Source: Kutzneria buriramensis
Lineage (GTDB): Bacteria; Actinomycetota; Actinomycetes; Mycobacteriales; Pseudonocardiaceae
Direction of reading: 5' to 3'
DNA length: 64,000 nucleotides
Assembly (NCBI RefSeq): GCF_043575855.1
Contig: NZ_CP144375.1
Coordinates: forward strand, 8,804,001 to 8,868,000
Shown: positions 8,132 through 17,606 of the stretch, piece after piece
How positions within the stretch are numbered: the stretch's first letter is position 1
How the letters are laid out: every line of letters begins with the position of its first letter
Notes under the pieces: generated by a model
Told to the model about the DNA's origin: nothing
The model's database searches: none
Seen by the model: only the letters and a program-made list of their open reading frames with translations
Made by a program: the position numbers and the translations under genes

Positions 8132-11100
8132 TCAGTGGGCGAAAGTGGCGACCAGGGCGGAGTCGCCCACGACGGGGAAGGTGTAGCTGGGGGAGGTGGA
8201 GACCTCCTTGCCGGCGATGGTCCAGTCGACGAAGTGGTAGCCGGGTGAGGGACGGGCGGTGGCGGTGACGGAGCTGCCGGTCTCGTATTTGCCGGGGGAG
8301 GTTTCGGTGCCGGCGAGGCGGGCGGAACCCCCAGGGGTGGACGAGACGGTGACGGCGGATTCGAGCATGTTGATGGCCATGACGTTGACGAGGCGAACGG
8401 GGCCGGTGCTGGTGGTCCCGTTGTACCGGAGCAGGTTGAGCACGGTGGTGGAACCGCCGGGGGCGCGCACGGTGTAGCCGTCGGTGCCGAGATTGTCGGT
8501 ACCGAGGTTGAAGACGTGCACATCGCCGGAATTGACGACGAGACCGTTGTGCAGGCCGTAGCCGAAGGCGTCAACGACGGTGAGGTCCCGGGCGCCGGAA
8601 ACGGTGATGAGGTCGGACGAACGCCGGGTGTAGCCGTCGATGACCTGGGGGAACAGGTTGCTGCCGGAGAACCAGTCGGGCAGGTAGAAACCGAGCCGGG
8701 CGAAGGTGTTGCCGTTGGTGAGCACGCCGTTGATGACGCCGCCGACGGAGGAGCCGACGGTGATGCCGTGCCGGATGAAGGTGCCGGAGAGTTTGCCGAC
8801 GAAGAACCGGTCGTTGCGGGAAGTGGCGAGGTCGACGCCGTTGTAGGCATTGGGCATGCCGACATTGATCACGTACGTCCCGGCGCCGGCCCCGCGAATG
8901 GCATACGGATAGGCGACGAGACCGTCGGAAGCGGCGGGGTTCTGGCCGGGATAGAAGACCCGGAGGCCACGGACGCCGGAGCCGTTCAGGGTGATCAGGG
9001 CTGGATCGGTGTCGGGCGAAAGGGTGCTCCGGCCGGAGTACGACATGAGCACGGTGCCACCGCTCCTGCCGTCCTCGTCCCGGTTCGGCACGGACGACGC
9101 GCCGCGAAGCTCGACGCCGGCGGGAACGACAAGACGGCCGTTGACCCGATACCACCCGGCGGGCAAATACACAGTGCCGCCGCCGTCGTGACCGGCGCGG
9201 TCGAGAGTGTGCTGCAACGAATCGGTGGCGTCGGCCGGGGGGACATATCCGTTGCCGTGCGGGGCATCAACCACGTAGAGGGCATTCCGTGACGGACGCG
9301 GAGTCGGGGAAGGAGCGTCGTAGGAAGGGGCTTTACCCGGAAGCTGGTAGACGGTGCCCTTCACAGCGCCGGTGACACGAACGTCGGTGAGCTTGACGAA
9401 GCCGGCGGAGTTGTTGGTCACCGCCCCGTCGAGAGTGCCGCGGCCGATCATCAGGCCCCAGCGCGAATCGAACTGGTCGACGAGCAGGGCGGTGTCGGTG
9501 CGCTGGACCTGCACACCCTGGAAAGCGCCGGCGAAGTCGACGCGCTGGCCCTGAACGACATGGACGCCGACGTGGTAGTCGGAGGCGGAGAGGTCGTTGA
9601 ACTGATCCCATTCCAGGTCGCCGAGCACGAAGCCGGTGCCGTGCGAACGAGTCCAGGAGTCCACAGTGGATCGTGAAGGCGGATTGAACTGCCGAGGGGC
9701 GCAAGCCCAGTAGGAGTTGGAGAAGCTGACGTTCTCCCAGGTGCCGACGTCGGCGCCGTTGTAGGCCTCGACGCCCTCGAACAGCGCGGTGCCCTTGATG
9801 TTCCGAACGGTCGCGGACTCGTGGGTCTGCCCGACGGCCGGCGGGCGCCCACGCTCGTCGCGCATGGTGCTGATGCCGATGCCACGGTACGAATTGAGCA
9901 TGGTGACGTCGGAAACGGTGCCCATCATGTAGTTCTCGTCGCTGGCCCACGCGCTGCCGGTGATCTCGAACGTATAGCTGTAGGGCACGGGCGTCGAGGC
10001 GTTCTGGTGCGGGTAATACGTGGTCAGCCCCATGACGCCGGCGCTGCCGCCGATCCGGAACAGGACGGGGCCGGTGTCGCCGGACGGGAGATCGGCGATG
10101 ATCACGGTGCCATAGCTGCCGCCGCCGTGATCGGGATCGCGGCGGTCGCCGCGAAGCGTGCAGAACGCCGGCACCTCGACGGTGTCGGTGACGCGATAGG
10201 TACCCTCTGGCAGCCACACGGTGCCGCCGCCGGCGTCGTAGCAGTCATACAGCGCGGCCTGAATGGCCTTGGTGGAATCCTTGCCACCACTGGGATCCGC
10301 GCCGTAGGGGGTGGCGACGAAGTCGGCGATCACGGGATCGACGGTCGGGTACTTGGTCTTGATCAGCTGCGGCTTGGGTGTGACGACCCGCTTGTTGCGG
10401 ACCTGGAGGTCGGCGACGTCGGCACTACCAGCATACGAAAGCCGAACATGGCGAGCCGTTACGACGGGGAAATCGGTGCGTGAGGCCGAGCCGCTGTCAG
10501 TGGCGCCGGACTCGCCGACGGTCGTCCACGTCGAGCCGTCGAGCGAGGTCTGCACCTGGTAGTCGTGCGAGAAGGTTTGGCCCCACTGGACATAGACGTC
10601 GTTCACCGGCTGCGGCTTGCCGAGATCGACCTGCGTCGAGCCAGGCCCGGTGACCAACGGCCGACCGGCGGCGACGTTCAGGTTGACGGCCGACGACTTG
10701 AACGCCTGGTAGCTGTCGTACAGCGCCTGCAACGCGGCCTTGACCTGGGCCGGAGTGGCGTCCTGATCGTCGATGACGGCCTGCGCCTTGGCGATCTGCG
10801 CGCTGAAGAAGGCCTTGGAGCCGGCCGGGTACTGACCGTCTCGGGTGCCCTCGCGTGCCCCGTACACCGTCAAGCCGGCCTGGGCGACCAGGTTGCGCAG
10901 CCCCGCCTTGACGTCCAAAGTGGACGGGATGACGGTCACCCGCACGGCGGCAACCTTGACCTCCACGTCGGAACCGTCGTGGGCGATGCGGAAGTCGGAA
11001 CCGTTGGTGCGGTTGGTGAGAACGGCGTCGTCCAGCACGAAGTCGTGCGTCTGCCACGTGCCGGTGTCGCCGTAGCGGACGATCTCGGACGGCTTGAACT

Positions 11101-11851
11101 TGTCGGGCAGGTCGTTGCCGGGCGAGTCGTACTGGAGATCGAGGGTGCCGCTGCCGGTGTCCAGATAGTCGACGCTGACCAGCACGACGTCCTTGGTGTC
11201 GTACGCGTACGAGTCGGCGACGTTCATGTAGAAGTAGTTGGTGGCCGGCGCGGGCGACGAGGCGTTGGTCTGCCAGTAGCCGCGGCCGCCGGTGGTTCCG
11301 GTGATCAGGCCGGAGGGATTGTCACCGGGGTTGGGCACGAGGCCGGTGTTGGACGAGGCCGCGCCGAGAGTGGCGGACGGCCCGGCGGCGGTGATCCGGA
11401 TCTGCGCGACGGTGATGTCCGCAGTGCCGCCGGTCAGCCGAACCGCGGCCAGTGCGGGCAAACCAGCGGCCGCATGCTTCCACGTGTTGGTGCCGGCCAG
11501 CACGGCCACGGGATTTCCGTTGAGGCTCAGGGTGCCCACGCCACTGTCGTAGTATGTCACCATGGCGACGACGGAACCGCTCACCGAGTAGTCGGGATCG
11601 GGCGCGAAGTTCAGGTACGTCGTGCCGGCGGAAACGTCCGTCTGCCAATAACTGCGCCCACCCACGGAGCCGGTCCGCAGGCCGGCGGCGTTGTCACCGG
11701 CGGTGGCGGTGACCCCCAGCGTCAACGGGGTCGGCCCGAGATCGGCGCCGACGCCGTTGGGATACCACACGGGCGCGGCGCCGGCCGGCACGGCCAGTGC
11801 GGCGACCAAGGCCACTAAGAGTCCTAACAGGACGCATAACCGGCGGGTCAT
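8132..11851 (-). CDS. Secreted multidomain beta-helix (pectate-lyase-like) protein
   Basis: A 1239-residue exported protein. MTRRLCVLLG followed by a hydrophobic stretch and AGAA is a signal peptide; GGGAGG precedes the ATG. Domains in order: a paired N-terminal beta-sandwich region (about 27-270, with two similar blocks containing GRSYWQT and GRGYWQT), a helical spacer, an F5/8-type discoidin domain (about 385-480), then two right-handed beta-helix units of the Pectate_lyase_3/GH28-like type, each opening with GGTVWLPEGTYRV or GGTVYLPAGWYRV, and a C-terminal B-repeat-like domain (PGYHFVDW, ATFAH). Such proteins bind and usually cleave or deacetylate acidic polysaccharides; the actual activity is not predictable. 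Last gene of a leftward operon, 17 bases after DUF2264. Confidence 0.8.
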   Translation of the reverse strand: MTRRLCVLLGLLVALVAALAVPAGAAPVWYPNGVGADLGPTPLTLGVTATAGDNAAGLRTGSVGGRSYWQTDVSAGTTYLNFAPDPDYSVSGSVVAMVTYYDSGVGTLSLNGNPVAVLAGTNTWKHAAAGLPALAAVRLTGGTADITVAQIRITAAGPSATLGAASSNTGLVPNPGDNPSGLITGTTGGRGYWQTNASSPAPATNYFYMNVADSYAYDTKDVVLVSVDYLDTGSGTLDLQYDSPGNDLPDKFKPSEIVRYGDTGTWQTHDFVLDDAVLTNRTNGSDFRIAHDGSDVEVKVAAVRVTVIPSTLDVKAGLRNLVAQAGLTVYGAREGTRDGQYPAGSKAFFSAQIAKAQAVIDDQDATPAQVKAALQALYDSYQAFKSSAVNLNVAAGRPLVTGPGSTQVDLGKPQPVNDVYVQWGQTFSHDYQVQTSLDGSTWTTVGESGATDSGSASRTDFPVVTARHVRLSYAGSADVADLQVRNKRVVTPKPQLIKTKYPTVDPVIADFVATPYGADPSGGKDSTKAIQAALYDCYDAGGGTVWLPEGTYRVTDTVEVPAFCTLRGDRRDPDHGGGSYGTVIIADLPSGDTGPVLFRIGGSAGVMGLTTYYPHQNASTPVPYSYTFEITGSAWASDENYMMGTVSDVTMLNSYRGIGISTMRDERGRPPAVGQTHESATVRNIKGTALFEGVEAYNGADVGTWENVSFSNSYWACAPRQFNPPSRSTVDSWTRSHGTGFVLGDLEWDQFNDLSASDYHVGVHVVQGQRVDFAGAFQGVQVQRTDTALLVDQFDSRWGLMIGRGTLDGAVTNNSAGFVKLTDVRVTGAVKGTVYQLPGKAPSYDAPSPTPRPSRNALYVVDAPHGNGYVPPADATDSLQHTLDRAGHDGGGTVYLPAGWYRVNGRLVVPAGVELRGASSVPNRDEDGRSGGTVLMSYSGRSTLSPDTDPALITLNGSGVRGLRVFYPGQNPAASDGLVAYPYAIRGAGAGTYVINVGMPNAYNGVDLATSRNDRFFVGKLSGTFIRHGITVGSSVGGVINGVLTNGNTFARLGFYLPDWFSGSNLFPQVIDGYTRRSSDLITVSGARDLTVVDAFGYGLHNGLVVNSGDVHVFNLGTDNLGTDGYTVRAPGGSTTVLNLLRYNGTTSTGPVRLVNVMAINMLESAVTVSSTPGGSARLAGTETSPGKYETGSSVTATARPSPGYHFVDWTIAGKEVSTSPSYTFPVVGDSALVATFAH

Positions 11852-11868
11852 CGTCGACCTCCCAGAGT

Positions 11869-13668
11869 TTAGACCGGGGGCATCGCCACCCGGTCGACGC
11901 GGCCGTCCGGCCAGCGCACATCGATGACGTCGGTGCTGATGTCGAGCTCTGGCAACGCTTCGAGCGGGTAGCCGCCCAGATGCACGGCGGCGGCGTAGAT
12001 CCGGCCGGCCTCGACGAAGCCGTCGGTGAACAGCAAGGGGATCTCGGACACCGCCCCGAGCGGGTTGGTGTCCTTGGACTGACGGGTCTCGGCGACGTCG
12101 AAACCGGCCAGGTCGACCAGTGCGGAGTGCAGGCCGTTGCCGGGAACCGTGGCCCAGCCGCCGATCCGCAGCCGCCACGGCCCGGACTCGTCGACCCGAA
12201 CGAGGCGGACCTCGGTGGCCCCGTGGATCACCGAGGCGACGGTGATCCAGGGACCCAGCGTATACGTGGTTTCGGGGCCATGGAAGGGATTCCAGCTCTC
12301 ATCTGCGGGCCAATGCGCGCGGCTGCGCGACACGCCCGGCGCAATCGCCTGCAGCGGGCGGCGATGTGCGGCCCGGCCGTCGGAATCCAGCAGCGTGGCC
12401 GTGGAATCCAGCGGCGGGCTCATCTCCGGCGCGGCATGGGTGCTGTACGCGATCCGCGCGTAGACGGGATCATCTGTCGCCAGCTCGGCGGGATCGATGT
12501 GGTCGCTGCCGTGATTGAGCACCCGCACCACGCCGTCGGAAACCGTGCCGGAGACCGTCCATCCGGGCGCGGGCAGGTAGACCTCGTAGTCAACCTGCTC
12601 GACCGGCAACGGCACCTCGGGCGCGGTCCAGACTTCGTGGTCGGGCGGCAGCAGCAGGCCGGCGAAGCCCTTGCTCGCCCAGTACGGCGACGCCGGGCCC
12701 GAATACCACTGCCTGATCTGCGGAAACCGTCGATGCCAGCCCAAGGTCAGCAGGCCGTCGTCATCCAGCGAGCCGGCGTTGACGAAATGGTCCAGCATCA
12801 GGCCGCCGATGCGACGTGTCTGCCCCGGCGGCAGCGGTGTGGCGTCGTGCAGCGCCCCGATCCACAGTGGAGCGAGTGCCGCGAACCGATAGGTCAGCGA
12901 CCGGCCCTGGACCAGCGGCGACCCGTTGCCGCCGACCAACAACGCATAGTCGGAAAGCCAGAGCCGCAAGCGATTGCGGTACCGGACGGCCAGCTCGTCG
13001 TCGCCGGTGATCGAGCAGAACAGCAGCGGGTAGAAGTGCATCGCCCAGCCGCTGTAATGGTCGAAGTTGCGCCACGCGTCCCCGGACAGGCCGTCGGAGT
13101 ACCAGCCTTCGCCCGCGTGCCAACGGTCCGTGCGCTCGATGGCGTGGTCGAAATCGTCCTGGCTCCAGGCCCCGCCGACGCTGCGCGCGAACGCCCCGGT
13201 GACCGCGCGGAACCACACCCAGTTGTTGTCCGGCAGGGTGTTGTCGCCGACCATCGGGGCAAGCCAGTCCAGCAGCCGTTGCCGAGTTCGGTCGCTGAGC
13301 TGGTCCCACAGCCAAGGGCGCGTCAGGTGCAGGCCGAGCGCGACCGACGCGGCCTCGACCTTCGCCTGGGCGCACTCGCCAAGTCGCGGCCAGCGGTCGG
13401 GATTGTCGGGATCGACACCGGCGGCCAGGCCCTGCGCGTACCACTCGGCGATCCTGTGCGGATCGTCGCCGGCCGCCCCGGCCAGCCGAAACGCCGCCAG
13501 CAGAAAGGTTCGCGCGTAGCCCTCCAACCCGTCGCTCCACCGGCCGCTCCCGCTGGCGGGGCCGGGCAGGTGGATCAGCGCGTGGGAATCCGTGGCCCAC
13601 GGCCGGACCGCGAGCAGCATCGAGTCGGCCAGGCGTTCCCATTCGGCGCGGGACGGGGCAGGGCGCAC
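11869..13668 (-). CDS. DUF2264 domain protein
   Basis: A 599-residue protein with the DUF2264 architecture: a helical N-terminal half with W-rich motifs (GRWSDGLEGYARTFLLAAFR, DNNWVWFRAV, GWAMHFYPLLF) resembling alpha/alpha-toroid glycosidases and lyases, and a beta-rich C-terminal half. Family members sit in polysaccharide-degradation clusters and have been suspected of acting on unsaturated uronyl oligosaccharides, but no reaction is assigned here. GTG start at 13668 with GGAGA eight bases upstream. No signal peptide, so intracellular action on imported oligosaccharides is likely. Lies 15 bases after the enolase-family gene and 17 before the secreted beta-helix gene, in one operon. Confidence 0.85.
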   Translation of the reverse strand: MRPAPSRAEWERLADSMLLAVRPWATDSHALIHLPGPASGSGRWSDGLEGYARTFLLAAFRLAGAAGDDPHRIAEWYAQGLAAGVDPDNPDRWPRLGECAQAKVEAASVALGLHLTRPWLWDQLSDRTRQRLLDWLAPMVGDNTLPDNNWVWFRAVTGAFARSVGGAWSQDDFDHAIERTDRWHAGEGWYSDGLSGDAWRNFDHYSGWAMHFYPLLFCSITGDDELAVRYRNRLRLWLSDYALLVGGNGSPLVQGRSLTYRFAALAPLWIGALHDATPLPPGQTRRIGGLMLDHFVNAGSLDDDGLLTLGWHRRFPQIRQWYSGPASPYWASKGFAGLLLPPDHEVWTAPEVPLPVEQVDYEVYLPAPGWTVSGTVSDGVVRVLNHGSDHIDPAELATDDPVYARIAYSTHAAPEMSPPLDSTATLLDSDGRAAHRRPLQAIAPGVSRSRAHWPADESWNPFHGPETTYTLGPWITVASVIHGATEVRLVRVDESGPWRLRIGGWATVPGNGLHSALVDLAGFDVAETRQSKDTNPLGAVSEIPLLFTDGFVEAGRIYAAAVHLGGYPLEALPELDISTDVIDVRWPDGRVDRVAMPPV

Positions 13669-13683
13669 GGTGACATCTCCAAA

Positions 13684-14940
13684 CTACGGGGCTTCCAGAC
13701 CTCCGTCCGGCCGGCGCACCCGCGCCGACCAGCGTTCATGTAGGAACTTCGTCGGCGGGTACTTCGCTGCCGCCGTCTCGTCCAGGTCCACGCCCCAGCC
13801 TGGCTCGTCGGACGGCGTCAGGTGACCGTCGCGAACCACCGGCGTGCCGGGGAAGACCTCGTGCGTGGCCTCGTTGTACGTGTGCGACTCCTGGTAGCCG
13901 AACGCCGGCGTGGACACGTCGACGGCGAGGTTCGCCGCCACGCCGACCGGCGAAACGTCGCCGGGGGCGTGGAATGCGGTGCGCACGCCCAGTAATTCGG
14001 CCAGCGCCACCAGCTTTCGGGTCGGTGTGAGGCCGCCGATGGCGGAAGTGTGCAGCCGCAGCAGGTCCACGCCGCCGTCCTTGATCAGTCGAGCCGCGTC
14101 GGTGACGGAGCCGAGCTGCTCGCCGACCGCGATCGGCACCGGCGACGCGGCTCGGACGGCCGGCAACTGGTCGTAGTGCTCCGGCGGGATCACATCCTCC
14201 AAAAAGGACAGTGCGTACGGCTCCAAGGCGCGGGCCAGCACGATTGCCTGCTTGGGTGTCAATCTGCTGTGCACATCGTGCATCAGGCTCACCGACGAAC
14301 CGAGCCTTGAGCGCGCAGCCGCGAACAATCGGGGCGTGGCGTCAAGGTACTGGCGCACATCCCAACCGTCCGGATGCGGCGACCGGGGATAGCCGCCGCG
14401 CGTGCCCGGCGCCCCGTACGTGCCGAGCCCAGGACCGCCAACTTGGAGCCGTACGTGGCGATATCCCCGATCCAGCAACACCGCCGCGGCGTCGAGCGTC
14501 TCGTCAACGGTCGCGCCCGCGGCGTGGGAGTACACCTCGATCGCGGACCGGCTGCGCCCGCCGAGCAGCTCGTACACCGGCATGCCGGCGCGCTTGCCCA
14601 TGATGTCCCACAGCGCCTGGTCGATGCCGGACAGCGCGTTGTTCAGCACGGGACCGTTGCGCCAGTACGCCGAATAGTGGATCAGCCGGGTGATGTCCTC
14701 GATGTCGGCCGGGTTGCGGCCGACGACCAGCGGCCCCATGTGCTCGTCCACGGCCGCCGCCACCGCGGCGAACCGCTGCGTGAAGGTGGCGCAGCCGAGG
14801 CCGTACAGGCCCGGCTCCGACGTGTCGACCCGGACGACGACGAGCGGGATTCCCTCGGGGGCCGTGACGATCGCCCGCACCGCCGTGACCTTCACCGAGT
14901 CGCGGGGCGTCCACGGCGGCAGCACCTCGGGCAACATCAC
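13684..14940 (-). CDS. Enolase-superfamily sugar-acid dehydratase (ManD/RspA-like)
   Basis: A 418-residue member of the mandelate racemase/muconate lactonizing group, closest in motifs to D-mannonate dehydratases (ManD, RspA). Metal ligands are expected at the Asp of MHDVHSRLTP, the Glu of FLEDVIPPE and the Glu of AVGEQLG, spaced as in ManD; RLQVGGPG lies where the family's catalytic loop residues sit. These enzymes dehydrate acid sugars such as D-mannonate or D-gluconate to 2-keto-3-deoxy products. Some ManD-fold proteins are inactive, so the reaction is an inference. Its ATG overlaps the regulator's stop by four bases (ATGA), implying translational coupling. The start could be the second of two consecutive ATGs. 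Confidence 0.85.
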   Translation of the reverse strand: MMLPEVLPPWTPRDSVKVTAVRAIVTAPEGIPLVVVRVDTSEPGLYGLGCATFTQRFAAVAAAVDEHMGPLVVGRNPADIEDITRLIHYSAYWRNGPVLNNALSGIDQALWDIMGKRAGMPVYELLGGRSRSAIEVYSHAAGATVDETLDAAAVLLDRGYRHVRLQVGGPGLGTYGAPGTRGGYPRSPHPDGWDVRQYLDATPRLFAAARSRLGSSVSLMHDVHSRLTPKQAIVLARALEPYALSFLEDVIPPEHYDQLPAVRAASPVPIAVGEQLGSVTDAARLIKDGGVDLLRLHTSAIGGLTPTRKLVALAELLGVRTAFHAPGDVSPVGVAANLAVDVSTPAFGYQESHTYNEATHEVFPGTPVVRDGHLTPSDEPGWGVDLDETAAAKYPPTKFLHERWSARVRRPDGGLEAP

Positions 14941-16052
14941 GCCTCCAGAGGGGAAACCCGCAGGTAGCCGACGGATGACTGTCGCGTTTGGACGCTTATC
15001 GGCAGCACCCGGAGCTGGGTCTCCGAAGCCGTGCCGGTCACGCGGTCGTGCAGCAGCGTCATCGCCTGCCGGCCCATTTCCCGTGACGGCAAGGAGATCG
15101 CCGCCGCCGTCAACGGCAGCACGTCGAACGGGCCGGCGTCGTCCATGCCGGCCAGGTCGATGTCACCGGGCACCTCCAGGCCCAGCGCCACCAGGTCCTG
15201 CGCGGCGGTGGCCAGCGCGTAACCGTTGGAGCACAACAACACCGTCGGCGGCTGGCTGCCGTTCAGCAGCTCGCTGAGCATTGCCCGCCGGGTTTCGGTC
15301 GGCTGGTCGCGGTAGCGGCGCAGCACGGTCAGGTCCGGTCGGACCGGAATGTCGTGTTCCCGCAAGGCCTGCACGTGCCCGGCGAGCCGGTCGCGGATGC
15401 TGGTCACGTCGATCTCGTCCCACAGCGTGGCGATCGTGCGGTGCCCGACCTCGATCAGGGTGTTGGTGAGCTCGCGCCCGGCGGACATGTTGTCCGCGAC
15501 CACGGCGTCGGTGACGAGATCGGGGCGGTACCGGTCGACCATCACGAGTGGCACCCCGCGCCGCCGCGCCTCCGCGTAGGGGGTGAGCACAGCCGAGCCC
15601 TCGGCCGGGTAGACGATGATGCCGCTGACCTGGTGTTCCAGCGCGCCCCACAGCGCTTTCTCCTCGCGCGCGGGGTCGTTCTCGCAGTGGTTGAGGAACA
15701 GCCGGTAGCCCAGGTCGGCGCACACTTCCTCGATGCCGGCGAGGATCTGGCCGACGTGCGGACCCTGGTTCTGGAGCACGCAAGCGATCGTCCGGTCCGC
15801 GGAAGCCGGGGCCGGCGGCCGCTCCGCGACGAACGTGCCCTGCCCGCGCCGGCGCACCACGTAGCCCTCGTTGGCCAGGTCGTTCAGCGCGCGAACCGCG
15901 GTGGCGTGGCTGACGTCGAACCGCTCGCAGATCTCGCGCTGGGTGACGAACGGCCGGCCCGGCGCGTACTCGCCGGCGGCGATCGCGGCCAGCAGCTCGC
16001 GCTTGACCTGCTGGTAGAGCGGGGGCTTGTCGCCGCCGGTCGCCGCTGCCAT
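14937..16052 (-). CDS. GntR-type winged-helix regulator with LacI-type sugar sensor
   Basis: A 371-residue transcription factor: an N-terminal GntR winged helix (about residues 10-78, PLYQQVKRELLAAIAAGEY to GYVVRRRGQGTFV) joined to a periplasmic-binding-protein-like effector domain (about 88-365, with VDRYRPDLVTDAVVADN and GMDDAGPFDVLPLTAA), the layout of AraR. It probably represses both arms of the divergent sugar locus and responds to a sugar ligand. First gene of the leftward operon; its ATG faces the transporter operon across about 180 bases that contain a perfect-arm palindrome at 16194-16209. The ATG at 16052 follows GAAGGG; upstream in-frame ATG extensions lack similarity. Confidence 0.88.
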   Translation of the reverse strand: MAAATGGDKPPLYQQVKRELLAAIAAGEYAPGRPFVTQREICERFDVSHATAVRALNDLANEGYVVRRRGQGTFVAERPPAPASADRTIACVLQNQGPHVGQILAGIEEVCADLGYRLFLNHCENDPAREEKALWGALEHQVSGIIVYPAEGSAVLTPYAEARRRGVPLVMVDRYRPDLVTDAVVADNMSAGRELTNTLIEVGHRTIATLWDEIDVTSIRDRLAGHVQALREHDIPVRPDLTVLRRYRDQPTETRRAMLSELLNGSQPPTVLLCSNGYALATAAQDLVALGLEVPGDIDLAGMDDAGPFDVLPLTAAAISLPSREMGRQAMTLLHDRVTGTASETQLRVLPISVQTRQSSVGYLRVSPLEA

Positions 16053-16159
16053 CCGGGTTCGCCCTTCGAGATCAACTGGCTCGAACGCGGCCACTTTAGC
16101 ATGTCTAATCCGCCGTAGAGGCGGTCGTGACCCGGGTTGGGCCGGTCGAGTTTGACCCA

Positions 16160-16209
16160 TTGACCGGTTAAAGCCCTCGAACTATGGTCTGGCTCACTCG
16201 ACCGAGTGA
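16160..16209 (+). promoter_or_regulatory. Promoter and candidate operator of the sugar importer operon
   Basis: TTGACC (16160-16165) and TATGGT (16183-16188) are separated by 17 bases, a good housekeeping-type promoter. Seven bases beyond the -10 lies TCACTCGACCGAGTGA (16194-16209), a palindrome with 7-base perfect arms around two central bases, covering the expected transcription start. TTGACCGGTTAA at 16160-16171 is itself a near-palindrome. The adjacent GntR/LacI-type regulator is the obvious candidate to bind here. Confidence 0.6.
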
Positions 16210-16232
16210 CAGCCACCTTGGCGGAGGACGGC

Positions 16233-17603
16233 ATGGGCACAATGCGGTGCGGCGGAAGAGTTCTGGCGGTCGTGGCGGCGCTGGCGGTGGTCACCACCGC
16301 GTGCGGCGGCGGCAGCGGGTCCGGCGACGGGACCACGCTGTCGATGTGGACGTTCAAACAGACACACGTCAAGGCCCTGGAGGCGGCCGCGGCCGTGTTC
16401 AAGGCACAGACCGGCATCACGGTGAACATCACCGCCTACACGCCGGACGACACGTACACCAGCAAGGTGCAGAGCGCCGCGGCCAGCCACAACGTGGCCG
16501 ACGTGCTGGAGGTGCACGCCGGCGGCGAGGACCGGGTGCTCGGCGGCGCCGGCATCATCAGCGATCTCGCGCCGGACGTGAACGACCAGTACAAGAGCCG
16601 TTTCCTCAAGGGCACCGCCGATACCGGCCTGATCACCGAGCAGGTGTACCAGGACTCGTTGAAACCCAAGGCGACGGACCCGGGAGTCCAAAAGGGACAG
16701 TTGTACAGCGTCCCGTTCACGGCGGGCACCTTCGGCATCGTCTACGCCAACAAGGACATGCTCACCGCGGCCGGCGTCGACGCGTCCAAGCCGCCGTCGA
16801 GCTGGCAGGAGCTGATCTCCTGGCTCAAGGCCACGCACGACAGGAACCCGCGGGCCGGCGGCGTCACGATGGGCCTGAAGAGCTCCTCCACCGGCCTCGA
16901 CTGGGCGCTGGAGCCGATGGCGTTCGCGCAGCTGGGCCGCAGGGACTACGAGGCGCTGTTCGGCACCGACAAGGCCAAGTCGTGGGGCAGCCCCAACGGC
17001 CAGAAGGTGTTGGAGCAGTACGACCAGCTCACGCCGTACTGGACGGCCGGCACGCAGACGCTCGCGATCGACGAGGCCGACCGCGCCTTCGCGCAGGGCA
17101 AATCGGCGTTCGACGTCGGCGGCACGTTCACCATCTCGGCCATCCAGCAGAACGGGCTGAACCCGGACAAGATCCTGTCGTTCCCGATTCCGGCGCCCGA
17201 AGGCAGCGTGACCAGCGACTTCAAGCTGGCGCCGATCGCGCTGACCGGGCTGTCCCTCTCCGCGCAGACGCCGAACCGTGACGCCGCCCTGAAGTGGGTG
17301 GACTTCCTCACGCGGCAACAGCAGGCGGGCGCGTTCGCGCAGGCGGCACTGGACCTGCCCGGCACCGACCTCGGCGCGGACGCGTCGAAGCTGGTCGGGC
17401 CGTACCTGAGCACGATGGAGGCGGCGTTCGGCAGCGGCGACTCCGCCTACAACCCGGGCGACAGCACGTTCATGGGGCCGACCTGGGACATCGAGGCCGC
17501 CGGCGACATCCTGGTGAAGATGTCCCCGCTCAAGGAGCTCGATCCGGCCGGCACGAACGCTCAGCTGGCCGTGTACAACAACAGCGTCAACAGCGGGAAG
17601 TAG
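16233..17603 (+). CDS. ABC sugar importer, substrate-binding lipoprotein
   Basis: A 456-residue family 1 extracellular solute-binding protein. The N-terminus (MGTMRCGGRVLAVVAALAVV followed by TTAC) is a lipoprotein signal with the cysteine at residue 24, so the mature protein is tethered outside the membrane. The remainder has the usual two-lobe layout, with the motif LSMWTFKQTH at the start and GGTFTIS in the ligand region. It captures a sugar or oligosaccharide and delivers it to the two permeases that follow by 3 bases. ATG 16233 is chosen because GCGGAGG precedes it; GTG 16206 falls within the candidate operator. No ATP-binding subunit is present in the operon, as is common for actinomycete importers that share an MsiK-like ATPase. 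Confidence 0.9.
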   Translation: MGTMRCGGRVLAVVAALAVVTTACGGGSGSGDGTTLSMWTFKQTHVKALEAAAAVFKAQTGITVNITAYTPDDTYTSKVQSAAASHNVADVLEVHAGGEDRVLGGAGIISDLAPDVNDQYKSRFLKGTADTGLITEQVYQDSLKPKATDPGVQKGQLYSVPFTAGTFGIVYANKDMLTAAGVDASKPPSSWQELISWLKATHDRNPRAGGVTMGLKSSSTGLDWALEPMAFAQLGRRDYEALFGTDKAKSWGSPNGQKVLEQYDQLTPYWTAGTQTLAIDEADRAFAQGKSAFDVGGTFTISAIQQNGLNPDKILSFPIPAPEGSVTSDFKLAPIALTGLSLSAQTPNRDAALKWVDFLTRQQQAGAFAQAALDLPGTDLGADASKLVGPYLSTMEAAFGSGDSAYNPGDSTFMGPTWDIEAAGDILVKMSPLKELDPAGTNAQLAVYNNSVNSGK

Positions 17604-17606
17604 CCG

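Noticed and set aside
10565..11818. 417-residue plus-strand frame opposite the beta-helix gene
   Set aside because: Antisense shadow; Gly/Val/Asp-rich without domain, no ribosome site.
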